Assembly: GCA_017432665.1 (NCBI GenBank)
Contig: JAFRIS010000006.1
Coordinates: 1-49,101 of the forward strand
Length of the DNA: 49,101 nt
From: Bacilli bacterium
GTDB lineage: Bacteria > Bacillota_I > Bacilli_A > RF39 > UBA660
Direction: 5' to 3'
The notes under the pieces were generated by a model. That model was not told where the DNA came from. It was given only the letters and a program-made list of their open reading frames with translations, and ran no database searches. The translations under genes were made by a program, and so were the position numbers. Positions 1 to 7,703 of the stretch are shown here, piece after piece; the first letter of the stretch is position 1; every line of letters begins with the position of its first letter.

Positions 1-519
1 ATGGAAAACTATATTGTAATTTATGCAATAGTACCAAAAGAAATTTATGAAACAAAAATGTTAACACCAGAAGAAAAATTGATTGCTGAACGTATTATAT
101 ACTTATGCAAAAAGGAAGGATATTGTTGGATAACAAATAAAAGATTATCTGAAATGTATAGTATAACAATAGAAACAGCTTCAAGACATATCAAGAAATT
201 AGAAAAGATAGGATTAATAAAATGTATTTATGATCATAATGATAAAAATACTAAAAGGGTTATTCAATTAGTTGATGACATATGGACTAAATGGTCAACA
301 AGAGATAAATCAAATAATCAAGATGATATTGATTGTTCAATCAAACATAATAATAAATATAATAAAAGAAGAGAATATAAATATAATAGTGATAAATATG
401 ATAAAACACCAGTTCCTTGGTGGTTAGATGAAGAAATAGAACAAGATTTAGCTACACCTGAAGAACAAGCTGAAATGCAAAGAATGATAGATGAAATTAC
501 AGGTGGTTCAGATGAATGA
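1..519 (+). CDS. Helix-turn-helix protein of mobile-element replication type
   Basis: The 172-residue protein opens with MENYIVIYAIVPKEIYE, followed by a winged-helix HTH at about residues 20-85. It reads 'LTPEEKLIAERIIYL', then 'NKRLSEMYSITIETASRHI', then 'LEKIGLIKC'. This arrangement resembles the N-terminal DNA-binding domain of replication initiators and replisome organisers of plasmids, phages and integrative elements. The C-terminal half is charged and low in complexity, with a PWW motif near residue 138. The gene overlaps the next one (ATGA-type overlap near 512-519) and so belongs to the integrase/relaxase operon. The start codon is the first base of the window, so its ribosome binding site cannot be seen and a longer N-terminus cannot be excluded. 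The HTH is clear. The replication role is inferred from context. Confidence 0.65.
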   Translation: MENYIVIYAIVPKEIYETKMLTPEEKLIAERIIYLCKKEGYCWITNKRLSEMYSITIETASRHIKKLEKIGLIKCIYDHNDKNTKRVIQLVDDIWTKWSTRDKSNNQDDIDCSIKHNNKYNKRREYKYNSDKYDKTPVPWWLDEEIEQDLATPEEQAEMQRMIDEITGGSDE

Positions 520-757
520 GAGATTAATATATACAGTTCAAGAAGTAGCTAGTATTCTTCATTCAAGTCCTAATTATATTTATGATTTAATTAATGCAGG
601 TTATCTACCAGCTATAAAACTAGGAAGTTTAAGAGTATTAAAAACATCACTTGAAAGATTTTTGATTCAAAACGAAGGTAAAGATTTATCAGATTTAAAT
701 AATGTTAAGAAAATTGTTACTACAATTGAAGTTGAGGTAAAGCATGGCAGAAGTTAG
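512..757 (+). CDS. Excisionase-family (MerR-like HTH) DNA-binding protein
   Basis: The protein has 81 residues if it starts at ATG 512, which follows an AGGTGG ribosome site at 501-506 with good spacing. An upstream start in the same frame has no such signal. The sequence 'LIYTVQEVASILHSSPNYIYDLINAGYLPAIKLGSLRVL' is the typical helix-turn-helix_17 / excisionase motif. It is followed by a short segment that positions the protein on DNA ('TSLERFLIQNEGKDL'). Proteins of this family direct integrases toward excision or act as small regulators of element transfer. It overlaps both the upstream HTH gene and the downstream integrase gene, which fits a co-expressed recombination module. Confidence 0.8.
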   Translation: MNERLIYTVQEVASILHSSPNYIYDLINAGYLPAIKLGSLRVLKTSLERFLIQNEGKDLSDLNNVKKIVTTIEVEVKHGRS

Positions 758-2006
758 AGTAATGAAAAGAGGAAAAGTATATCAATATCAATTTGAAATA
801 GCTTCAGTAAATGGAACGAGAAAATATATTAATAAGAGTGGATTTAAAACTAAAGCTGAAGCATTAGAATCTGGAAATATTGCATATACTGAATATATAA
901 ATACTGGTCAACCTTATAAAGAATCAAAACTATCATATAGTGATTATCTAGATTATTGGTTAGATAATTATTGTAAAACTAATTTAAAATACAATACAAT
1001 TCAATCCTATACAACATTAATTAATAAATATATTAAACCTAAAATAGGAAAATATAGAATATCAAATATAACAAGTGTAGCACTAAATAATTTTATAACA
1101 GATATGGTTAATGAATATAATTTCTCTAGAGTGTACTTTAAGAATCTTTTAAAGGTTCTTAAAGGCTCATTCAGAGATGCATGTAATCTATATGGAATAA
1201 TAAAATATAATCCAGCATTAACTATAAGACTACCTAAAATGGATAAAGTAGAAGAAGATATAAAACATTTATATTCTTTAGAAGAAATAGATAGAATATT
1301 AGATAGATTTAAAGATAATGCAACATTTACTGCTTCATTCTTAACATCGTGTTATACAGGAATGAGAACTGGAGAAGTATTTGCTCTTACTTGGAAAGAC
1401 GTAGATTTAGAAAATGGAATAATATATATAAACCATAATGTATATGATAAACCTAAAGATCAATTTGGAAGATGGTATATAGGTTCAACTAAAACAGTTA
1501 GAGGAACAAGAAAAATAAACATTGGTAATACATTAGTAACAGCACTATTAAACTTTAAAAAAAGACAAGAAATGTTGAAAAAATTATATGGAAAAGAATA
1601 CAAATATTATTGTATTGAAGATGTTAAAAATGAATATGGAAAAGTTATAGAACAAAGAATAGTATTAAATAAGAATCATGAATCCGAAAACTTAGATTTA
1701 GTTTTTACTAGAGATGATGGAACATATACAGGAACAGATTTAATAAGATATCCATTTAAAGTTATTAGAGAAGAATTAAATATTAAATGTAGATTTTATG
1801 ATTTAAGAGGAACATATGCAACTAAAATATTAAATAATGGAACTGAAATTAGAGATGTAGCTGATATGCTAGGACATAGAAACATAGAAACAACTGAAAA
1901 TTACTATATTAGTAGTACTGAAAATAATAGAAGAGATGCAGTATTATCTTTTGATAGATTAACTTCATCAGATACTATTAATAAAGCAATTAAGTTTGAG
2001 GTTTAA
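744..2006 (+). CDS. int: Tyrosine recombinase / integrase (Tn916-Int-like)
   Basis: This 420-residue site-specific recombinase presumably integrates and excises the element. The N-terminal AP2-like arm-binding domain (about 1-55) is followed by a SAM-like core-binding domain (about 65-165, 'SDYLDYWLDNYCKTNLKYNTIQSY') and the catalytic domain. Visible catalytic residues are Arg208 (TGMRTGEVFAL), Arg355 (YDLRGTYAT), His378 (LGHRNIETTENYY) and Tyr387. The usual His of the HxxR motif is Tyr352 here, a substitution tolerated in several integrases of this family. GAGGT at 734-738 supports the start at 744. It overlaps the excisionase-like gene and lies just upstream of the relaxase gene. The target site cannot be read directly. 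See the SEC-C relic entries. Confidence 0.93.
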   Translation: MAEVRVMKRGKVYQYQFEIASVNGTRKYINKSGFKTKAEALESGNIAYTEYINTGQPYKESKLSYSDYLDYWLDNYCKTNLKYNTIQSYTTLINKYIKPKIGKYRISNITSVALNNFITDMVNEYNFSRVYFKNLLKVLKGSFRDACNLYGIIKYNPALTIRLPKMDKVEEDIKHLYSLEEIDRILDRFKDNATFTASFLTSCYTGMRTGEVFALTWKDVDLENGIIYINHNVYDKPKDQFGRWYIGSTKTVRGTRKINIGNTLVTALLNFKKRQEMLKKLYGKEYKYYCIEDVKNEYGKVIEQRIVLNKNHESENLDLVFTRDDGTYTGTDLIRYPFKVIREELNIKCRFYDLRGTYATKILNNGTEIRDVADMLGHRNIETTENYYISSTENNRRDAVLSFDRLTSSDTINKAIKFEV

Positions 2007-2007
2007 T

Positions 2008-3312
2008 ATGAATTATGCAATATTTAGAAGTGAACCTATAAGAACTATTCCTGATTTAGCTCAAATAGGAGCTCATAATAATAGAGATAAAAAAGCATAT
2101 GATTCTAATCCTGATATAGACATTTCAAAGACATCTAATAATATAGAAATAATTCCATTAAATGATACAAAGTATGTTAAGAAGTTCTATGAAATTACTA
2201 AAGAATATAGAATGGAACATAATGAAAGAATGAAAACTGAAAGATCAGAAAGAAGAAAGACATTTAATCAAATGTTAAATAGTTCTCAAAATGTAGTAGC
2301 CGATGATCTAGAATTTAATATGACTAATTCAGAATATGTTAAGAATCTTGATAGAGATGATTTAATAAAATTTGGTAATGTATGTAAGGACTTTGTTATA
2401 AAAGATTTAGGATATAAACCTGAACAAATTCTTCAAATGGTAATGCATAATGATGAAAAAACACCTCACGTTCATTGTACAGTAGTTCCATTAGTTAGAA
2501 AGTATGATAAAAGAACTAATACAGAAAGATACACAATATCTAAAAAGCAATATATTAAAGATAAAATTCATTTATCACAATTACAAGATAAATTTTATGA
2601 AAGATTGATAGAAGCTGGATTTGAAGTTGATAGAGGTATTAAAGGTAGTGATAGAGAACACTTATCAGTAAAAGAATTTAAAAAATTAACTAATTATAAT
2701 GTTAAACAATTAGAATTAAAAGATAAGAAATTATCAGAAGCAATTGAAAAATTAGATAAAGATTTAGAATTAAAAAAAGAAATAATATTTGATAAAAATC
2801 ATGTTAAGATTAGCACTAAAACATTTGAAGATATAAATGATGTTATTCATGAATCTAAGAAAGTTTTGGATATGCAACCTAAATTAGAAGATGCTTTTAA
2901 TCAAATGAGAACATATAGTAAATCACTAGAAAATTTTGAAAAAGAAAATGCTAATCTACAAAAGAAGAATGATAAATTGAGAGAACATAATAAAAGTTTA
3001 ATTAACACAATTAATGAATTACTAGAAACATTAGCAAAACTATTTAGAAAAATACTTCATATAGGAAATGATAAAGATAAGGATAATGCAGAAGATTCTA
3101 TTAAAAGAATCTATGATAAAGGACTATACTCTAAATGGGAAGTTAATGATATAGGAGAAGGTACAAGTAAAGAAATACCACTTAAACGACATGTTGGATT
3201 ACTAGCTAAAGGATATGATAAATATCTAAAAAAACTTAATAGAGAAGCTGAAGAAGATATAGAGGAGTTCCAAGAAAAACATAAAAAGAAAGATGATAGT
3301 CTATCCTTATAG
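2008..3312 (+). CDS. MobV/Pre family relaxase
   Basis: This 434-residue plasmid-mobilisation relaxase would nick DNA at oriT for conjugative transfer by a helper system. The start at ATG 2008 is preceded by GAGG at 1998-2001, and a TTG 12 bases upstream is less likely. The N-terminus has the family signature 'MNYAIFRSEPIRTIPDLAQI' with 'GAHNNRD'. The metal-binding motif HNDEKTPHVH spans residues 147-156 (His147, His154, His156), as in MobM/Pre proteins. The C-terminal third is a long coiled coil (about 225-350). No type IV secretion genes are present, so the element would be mobilisable rather than self-transmissible. A MobV-type oriT lies immediately downstream on the opposite strand. Confidence 0.9.
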   Translation: MNYAIFRSEPIRTIPDLAQIGAHNNRDKKAYDSNPDIDISKTSNNIEIIPLNDTKYVKKFYEITKEYRMEHNERMKTERSERRKTFNQMLNSSQNVVADDLEFNMTNSEYVKNLDRDDLIKFGNVCKDFVIKDLGYKPEQILQMVMHNDEKTPHVHCTVVPLVRKYDKRTNTERYTISKKQYIKDKIHLSQLQDKFYERLIEAGFEVDRGIKGSDREHLSVKEFKKLTNYNVKQLELKDKKLSEAIEKLDKDLELKKEIIFDKNHVKISTKTFEDINDVIHESKKVLDMQPKLEDAFNQMRTYSKSLENFEKENANLQKKNDKLREHNKSLINTINELLETLAKLFRKILHIGNDKDKDNAEDSIKRIYDKGLYSKWEVNDIGEGTSKEIPLKRHVGLLAKGYDKYLKKLNREAEEDIEEFQEKHKKKDDSLSL

Positions 3313-3314
3313 AA

Positions 3315-3373
3315 ACTAACTTTAAAACAAGTTAGTAACACACTACGATATTGGTAGAACCAATATCAGTGTG
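3315..3373 (-). other. oriT: Candidate MobV-type origin of transfer (oriT)
   Basis: Read on the minus strand, a hairpin (9-bp arms GATATTGGT/ACCAATATC, plus-strand 3347-3367) is followed by TAGTGTGTTACTAAC. The known MobV nick context is TAGTGTG/TTA, just downstream of an inverted repeat, and both parts are present. The nick would fall between 3339 and 3338 on the minus strand. A second inverted repeat, ACTAACTT/AAGTTAGT (3315-3336), overlaps the nick region, as the multiple inverted repeats of MobV oriTs do. Its position after the mob gene and its reversed orientation are unusual, since oriT commonly precedes mob. Confidence 0.6.
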
Positions 3374-3407
3374 CCAAGGAAATTCTCCCTTTGAAATCCC
3401 ATTCAAA

Positions 3408-3451
3408 CACCAATACTACAAACTATCGTAAGTAGTAAAGGTGCCTTTTTT
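3408..3451 (+). terminator. Terminator after the relaxase operon
   Basis: A broken hairpin pairs CACC (3408-3411) plus TACTAC (3414-3419) with GTAGTA (3432-3437) plus GGTG (3440-3443). It is followed by CC and six T residues. Confidence 0.5.
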
Positions 3452-3536
3452 ATTTCAACATTGAGTTTCATAAAAAAGAAAAATACTATCGCCACTTTCA
3501 TTACTTCGTAACAAAACGTGCCACGTATTTTTATAT

Positions 3537-3565
3537 GAAAAAGAAGATTAGAAATCCTAATCTTC
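3537..3565 (-). terminator. Terminator of the cytosine methylase gene
   Basis: Minus-strand hairpin with 9-bp arms GAAGATTAG/CTAATCTTC (3543-3551 and 3557-3565) and a five-base loop, followed on the minus strand by TTCTTTTTC. The methylase stop codon lies inside the stem. Confidence 0.8.
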
Positions 3566-4801
3566 ATTTTCAATTATCTTACTTAATTCATTTCCAATAC
3601 GTTCAATAATTCCTACAACTAAAGCATTACCCATCATAAAGTTTCTTTTCTTATCAGTCATGCCTGTATTAGTCCAGTTGTCTGGGAAACAATTTATTCT
3701 TTCACATTCAATTGGAGTTAATAATCTAATCTTCTTAGTTTTATAATCTTCAACTATATGAGTAGTTCTACTTATTCCACCTTCACTAGTTAACATTGTT
3801 CTAGCAGGAGCTTCTAAATTATCAGGACATGGCATAGCACCTTCAGTATAGAAATATTCTTCTCCATTAGGTTTAACTCTTGGAATTCTTTTATTACCTT
3901 TAAGGTATTCAAATTTCTTATAAGCTTCATCACTCAAGAAGAATTTTTGATCAACTTCATCATGTTGAATTATTTTCTTTAATGGGAAAATTTCATCACA
4001 ATCAGCAGATACCTTTGAAGTATAAACTTTACCATTCATCATAATTCCAGCATTATAGAATTGTGCCTTAAATTTATCACTTACTTCAACTAAATCTTTA
4101 TATGAATCTTTTGATAAGTTAGTTGTATTAAATTCTAATTCGATATCTTTAATTGGAAATTGTTTTACAAACATTCCATCTTTAAAAATTATATCTTTAG
4201 GATTGCTCTTTGATAATGATTTGTAATATTCAGTAGATTTATGATAAGCAAAGATAAATACTCTTCTTCTTTTTTGTGGTAAACCATATTCTCCAGCATT
4301 TATAACCCTCCATTGAACTGCATATCCATTATCTAAAAAACTTCTTAATATAATACCGAAATCTCTACCTCTTTGTTTAGCAGGAGATAATAGTAATCTA
4401 TCAACATTTTCTAATAGTACAAATGGTGGTTTTTTAGCTTTTAATATATCGTTGATTGCCCACCATAAAACACCTTTTTTACCTTCAATACCTTTACTAT
4501 TTGAAAGAGTTTGAGCAACTGAATAATCTTGACATGGAAATCCACCAACTAAAAGTGTATGGTTTGGAATCTTCTTTTTATCGACTTGGAATATATCAAC
4601 ATTACTTGCATCTTTATCTCCAAATCTTTTAACATAGCAATCAAATGCTTCTTGAGTTTTTGTAGATGGTTCCCATTGATTAGCCCATACAAATTTCCAA
4701 TCTCCATTTTCTTTTACTTTATCTTTAACAAGTTCAACTTTGTTTAATCCACATCTAAATCCACCAACACCAGCAAATAACTCTACTACAGTTTTTTCCA
4801 T
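3557..4801 (-). CDS. DNA (cytosine-5) methyltransferase, M.Sau3AI-like
   Basis: This 414-residue C5-cytosine methylase carries motif I (ELFAGVGGFRCGL, residues 7-19), motif IV with catalytic Cys90 (GGFPCQDYSVAQ), motif VI (LLENVDRLL), motif VIII (GLPQKRRRVFIF) and motif X (MMGNALVVGIIERIG) near the C-terminus. The length matches M.Sau3AI (about 412 residues). Its divergent neighbour is a Sau3AI/MutH-type endonuclease, so the expected target is GATC with methylation of the C. That specificity is an inference. The start follows GGAGG on the minus strand (about 4809-4814). It protects host DNA from the neighbouring nuclease. Two promoters with GATC in the -35 hexamer precede it, which may link its own expression to methylation. 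Confidence 0.92.
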   Translation of the reverse strand: MEKTVVELFAGVGGFRCGLNKVELVKDKVKENGDWKFVWANQWEPSTKTQEAFDCYVKRFGDKDASNVDIFQVDKKKIPNHTLLVGGFPCQDYSVAQTLSNSKGIEGKKGVLWWAINDILKAKKPPFVLLENVDRLLLSPAKQRGRDFGIILRSFLDNGYAVQWRVINAGEYGLPQKRRRVFIFAYHKSTEYYKSLSKSNPKDIIFKDGMFVKQFPIKDIELEFNTTNLSKDSYKDLVEVSDKFKAQFYNAGIMMNGKVYTSKVSADCDEIFPLKKIIQHDEVDQKFFLSDEAYKKFEYLKGNKRIPRVKPNGEEYFYTEGAMPCPDNLEAPARTMLTSEGGISRTTHIVEDYKTKKIRLLTPIECERINCFPDNWTNTGMTDKKRNFMMGNALVVGIIERIGNELSKIIENED

Positions 4802-4841
4802 GATTTTCTACCTCCTGACATTGTCTAAATCCCCTAAATAT

Positions 4842-4914
4842 ATTATAATATATTTGATTGAAAAGATCAACTTTTGACCTATATTATTATATAATATTAA
4901 ATTAAAAAGATCAA
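4842..4914 (-). promoter_or_regulatory. Two tandem methylase promoters with GATC in each -35 box
   Basis: On the minus strand, TTGATC (4914-4909) is followed after exactly 17 bases by TATAAT (4891-4886). TTGATC (4870-4865) is again followed after exactly 17 bases by TATAAT (4847-4842). The two promoters are 44 bp apart, about four helical turns. Both -35 hexamers contain GATC, the predicted target of the R-M system, within a shared AAAAGATCAAC on the plus strand. A third GATC (4956-4959) lies just upstream of the endonuclease ribosome site. The endonuclease gene has no equally good promoter. A possible -10 is TATACT at 4918-4923. Confidence 0.7.
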
Positions 4915-4973
4915 CCTTATACTTATATTTTAAACTAATTTTTAAATTAAAACAAGATCGAAAGGAGAATTTT

Positions 4974-6362
4974 ATGAAAAAAGGTAGATTATACAACAGA
5001 CAAGAAATAGAAATAATTTCTAAGTCAGCAATTGGTAAATCAATTAATGATATTTTAAATGAAAAAGTAATTACTATTGAAGATAAAAATTATCCTAACA
5101 AGGGTGGTCTAGGACAAATGGTAGAACAATTTCTATTTGGTATTCAAACAAATAGCGATTCTGAACCAGACTTTATGCCAGCAGGTATTGAATTAAAAGT
5201 AACTCCTTATAAAAAATTGAAAGATGGTAAGTTATCAGCAAAAGAGAGATTAGTTTTAAATATTATTGATTTTATGACTGAATATAAAAATGAATTTAAA
5301 TCTAGTCATTTCTGGTTTAAAAATAATACTATTCAATTATTATGGTATTTATGGGAACCAAACAAAGATAGCAAAGATTTAAAAATAACTCATGAGAAAT
5401 TATTAGAGTTAGCAAAAAACGAAGATTTAAAACAAATAGAAGAAGACTGGAACTTTATTATAAATAAAATTAAAGAAGGAAAAGCACATGAAATATCAGA
5501 AGCTGATACAATGTATTTAGGTGCTTGTTCTAAAGGTGCAAATGCTAGTTCCGTAAGACAACAACCATTTAGTGATATTCCAGCTATGCAAAGAGCATTT
5601 TGTTTTAAAAACTCATATATGACTCAATTAGTTAGAAAATATATTGGTGATTATTCAGATGTAGAAAAAGTATTAAAGAATACAACTGATTCATTTAATG
5701 AATATGTTAATAATGTTATTAATAAATATAAAGGTAAAACTCAAAAAGAGTTAATGAAAGAATTTGATATTGATTCTAAAGCTAAAAATATTAATAGTAT
5801 GCTTATCAGTAGAATGTTTAATGTTAAAAGTAAATTAGCTGATACAGAAGAATTCCAAAAAGCAAATATTATTCCTAAAACAATTAGAATAGAAGAAAAT
5901 GGAAGAATTAAAGAATCAATTTCATTCCCAGCATTTAAGTTTAATGAAATAATTGAACAAGATTGGGAATCATGTGATTTAAGAGAAGAATTAGAAACAA
6001 CTAAATATATGTTCTTTGTATTTAAGATGGAAAAAGGAGAATATGTATTTAAAGGTATTAAATTATGGAATATGCCAGAAATTGATATTGAAACATCAGT
6101 TATGGAAATGTGGAAAAAAACATATAACACTATCAGATCAGGTAATATTGTTAGATATATTAAAGATGGTAAAAGAAAAACTAACTTTGTTGGAATGAGT
6201 GAAAATGAAGTTTGTCATGTAAGACCTCATGGAAGAGATTCTAGAGATACATTTGAATTACCAGTAGCTGATAAATTAACAGGTGCTACCGAATATACTA
6301 AACAATGTTTCTGGATTAATAATAGTTATATAATTGAAATTTTTAAAGAATTTATTAACTAG
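4974..6362 (+). CDS. Sau3AI/MutH-type restriction endonuclease
   Basis: The protein has 462 residues, close to Sau3AI (about 489). The nuclease core shows Glu51 (GGLGQMVEQFLF) and the MutH/Sau3AI catalytic pattern D-x6-E-x-K: Asp66, Glu73 and Lys75 in 'EPDFMPAGIELKVTPYK'. The C-terminal half contains the second MutH-like, DNA-binding half of this family, ending in 'HVRPHGRDSRDTFELP' and 'TKQCFWINNSYIIEIF'. It would cut unmodified GATC sites. A strong GAAAGGAG precedes the ATG. It is divergent from the methylase gene across 172 bp. Specificity is inferred from the family, while the family assignment itself is well supported. It is probably cargo of the neighbouring mobile element. Confidence 0.88.
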   Translation: MKKGRLYNRQEIEIISKSAIGKSINDILNEKVITIEDKNYPNKGGLGQMVEQFLFGIQTNSDSEPDFMPAGIELKVTPYKKLKDGKLSAKERLVLNIIDFMTEYKNEFKSSHFWFKNNTIQLLWYLWEPNKDSKDLKITHEKLLELAKNEDLKQIEEDWNFIINKIKEGKAHEISEADTMYLGACSKGANASSVRQQPFSDIPAMQRAFCFKNSYMTQLVRKYIGDYSDVEKVLKNTTDSFNEYVNNVINKYKGKTQKELMKEFDIDSKAKNINSMLISRMFNVKSKLADTEEFQKANIIPKTIRIEENGRIKESISFPAFKFNEIIEQDWESCDLREELETTKYMFFVFKMEKGEYVFKGIKLWNMPEIDIETSVMEMWKKTYNTIRSGNIVRYIKDGKRKTNFVGMSENEVCHVRPHGRDSRDTFELPVADKLTGATEYTKQCFWINNSYIIEIFKEFIN

Positions 6363-6477
6363 ATCTTGTTTTATATATTTGTATAGTGTATAATGTAATT
6401 GCAATAAGAAATTGTATCAATATGCTGAAATTGTTCACAATTTGTTCGCATGATTATAATTTTAATAGAAAAAATAG

Positions 6478-6627
6478 GCAAAAATAGTACATATTTTATT
6501 GTATGTTACCAGTCCTCAAACCGTTGCAAATAAAGGTAATATTGATAGTATAGATAATACTAATAATACTCATAAAAAGCCGGCATGTGGCTCTGGTAAG
6601 AAATACAAACAATGCCACGGAAAGTAA
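6478..6627 (+). pseudogene. secA: Relic 3' end encoding a SEC-C (SecA-type) C-terminus
   Basis: An open stretch of 49 codons without a start ends in 'KKPACGSGKKYKQCHGK' and a stop at 6625-6627. This is the zinc-binding SEC-C tail found at the end of SecA and a few other proteins. The first Cys of the usual CPC is missing, so it looks decayed or displaced. secA normally stands directly before prfB in Bacillota, and prfB is present at 22362. I therefore infer that this is a displaced secA 3' end, probably separated by insertion of the integrase-bearing element. The upstream sequence 6363-6477 has no gene. It holds only AT-rich DNA with two TTGTTC direct repeats at about 6431 and 6443. Confidence 0.5.
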
Positions 6628-6644
6628 GTAATATCAACGGTTTG
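6517..6644. repeat. 10-bp inverted repeat flanking the SEC-C relic
   Basis: CAAACCGTTG (6517-6526) and its exact inverse complement CAACGGTTTG (6635-6644) bracket the SEC-C tail. The 108-base gap is too long for a simple terminator. A recombination-site role is possible but unproven. Confidence 0.45.
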
Positions 6645-6679
6645 CGAAAATCTAAAAGTGAAGAAACATGAAAAAACGT

Positions 6680-6704
6680 GAATTAGATACCTTTTAGATA
6701 CCCT
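6680..6704. repeat. Direct repeat copy 1 (TTAGATACC tandem)
   Basis: GAATTAGATACCTTTTAGAT followed by ACCCT contains TTAGATACC twice with an 11-base period. A near-identical copy occurs at 8455-8480. Both copies lie just before very similar terminators, so the segment between them (two genes) is bounded by direct repeats. In one frame the copies read ELDTF and ELDTFLDTLK before a stop, which could be the tail of a lost gene. Confidence 0.5.
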
Positions 6705-6705
6705 G

Positions 6706-6729
6706 AAAAAGACCAATAAAGGTCTTTTT
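6706..6729 (+). terminator. Terminator after the SEC-C relic
   Basis: AAAAAGACC (6706-6714) pairs with GGTCTTTTT (6721-6729) around a six-base loop, and a T-tract follows. Two closely similar hairpins occur at 7536-7557 and 8494-8515. Confidence 0.8.
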
Positions 6730-6759
6730 TTGATTCAAAACTTAAATATATGTTATAAT
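6730..6759 (+). promoter_or_regulatory. Promoter for the membrane-anchored unknown
   Basis: TTGATT (6730-6735), an 18-base spacer, and TATAAT (6754-6759). The downstream gene starts at 6788 after AGAAAGGAG. Confidence 0.6.
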
Positions 6760-6787
6760 ACTAACATAATAGAAAGGAGTAATTGAA

Positions 6788-7360
6788 ATGGAAGAAAAGA
6801 AAAAAAGTAGTGTAGGATTAATTGTACTTGTAGTTATTTTATTACTAGCATGTGCAGGAATGGGAGCATTTATATTCATTAATAAAGATAAATTAACAGT
6901 TAAGGAGAATACTACAACAGTAGCAAAAAATGAAAGTAATCCCAGTGAGCAAACAACAAGTGATACAAAAGTTGGGGATTTAATTAATAATGGTGAGAGA
7001 ATTGGAACATATTCAATTTATATGGGAAAAAATTCTATGGGAGAATACACTTTAACTTTGTTCTCTACTAACGATAAAAATAACGGATTCTTCTCTTTAG
7101 TTGAAGCAACTTCTATGTCATATAATCAAGTTGCAAGTGGATACTATAGTATTAAAGATTCAAATATTGAATTCTACCAAAATATGCAAGGTGATAGTGA
7201 AAAAAATATGTTTGTAAATGCTTTCTCAATGAAATTATCTGATTTATATCAAGATAGTCAAGCTTTAAGTGAAGGGTATAGTATTCAATATAGGCTAAAA
7301 TTGAACTATGAAAGTGGTAAAATTAGTAATAGTAAGATTTCATTTGAAAAACTATATTAA
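6788..7360 (+). CDS. Membrane-anchored extracellular protein of unknown function
   Basis: The 190-residue protein has an N-terminal membrane segment at about residues 9-32 (VGLIVLVVILLLACAGMGAF). A Ser/Thr/Asn-rich linker follows (about 40-60), then an extracellular domain of about 125 residues ('IGTYSIYMGKNSMGEYTLTL'). The Cys in the hydrophobic stretch has no good lipobox around it, so a plain membrane anchor is more likely than a lipoprotein. The start has a good AGAAAGGAG site. The gene stands alone with its own promoter, between two relic SEC-C tails, and may have arrived as a small inserted cassette. I do not recognise the family. Confidence 0.7.
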   Translation: MEEKKKSSVGLIVLVVILLLACAGMGAFIFINKDKLTVKENTTTVAKNESNPSEQTTSDTKVGDLINNGERIGTYSIYMGKNSMGEYTLTLFSTNDKNNGFFSLVEATSMSYNQVASGYYSIKDSNIEFYQNMQGDSEKNMFVNAFSMKLSDLYQDSQALSEGYSIQYRLKLNYESGKISNSKISFEKLY

Positions 7361-7482
7361 AAGTATACAAAAACTTAGATATTTTTTTTGATAACTATAA
7401 TGCCTAAAAGGTGAAAAATATTGCACAATATATGAAGAACACAGAATTAATTGGGAAGAATATATCAAAAAATATGCAAAAT

Positions 7483-7530
7483 AATTCATGTGAAATTTGA
7501 AAGAAGTACAAGCAATGTCATGATAAGTAA
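7483..7530 (+). pseudogene. Second, decayed SEC-C tail
   Basis: Codons from 7483 read NSCEI, a TGA stop, then KKYKQCHDK and TAA at 7528-7530. Compared with the tail at 6478-6627 (PACGSGKKYKQCHGK) it keeps the KKYKQCH core but has lost the GSG turn and contains an in-frame stop. The core DNA is also similar (AAGAA-TACAA-CAATG). A similar terminator follows directly. The rest of 7361-7703, 343 bases without an intact gene, holds this relic, the terminator and the promoter region of the next gene. Confidence 0.55.
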
Positions 7531-7535
7531 TAATG

Positions 7536-7557
7536 AAAAGATCGAATAAGGTCTTTT
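7536..7557 (+). terminator. Terminator after the second SEC-C relic
   Basis: AAAAGATC (7536-7543) pairs with GGTCTTTT (7550-7557) with one G-T wobble, followed by more T residues. Confidence 0.65.
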
Positions 7558-7589
7558 TTTATTCATAATAAATGATTGTTAATTTATGA

Positions 7590-7616
7590 TAAAATAGAAG
7601 TAGAAATTTAATTTCT
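7590..7616 (+). promoter_or_regulatory. Putative promoter and operator of the XRE regulator
   Basis: An extended -10 (TGA TAAAAT, TAAAAT at 7590-7595) is followed by an inverted repeat AGAAAT-TTA-ATTTCT (7602-7616). The repeat sits at the expected transcription start, where an autoregulating XRE repressor might bind. The leader to the start codon is about 100 bases. Confidence 0.35.
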
Positions 7617-7703
7617 TATTTATTAATTTTAGTAACCCTAGAATCATTTCCTGTTAAATTAATATTTATTATTATATGATTTTAGTGCGAAAGGAGAAAA
7701 ATT

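Noticed and set aside
3111-3341. Minus-strand open frame opposite the relaxase C-terminus
   Set aside because: Low-complexity shadow of the coiled-coil region of the relaxase gene, with no ribosome site.
3511-3530. Inverted ACGT-GCC-ACGT element as the right end of the integrative element
   Set aside because: The repeat is only four to seven bases per arm and no matching copy at the other boundary is visible, so it cannot be called an attachment site.
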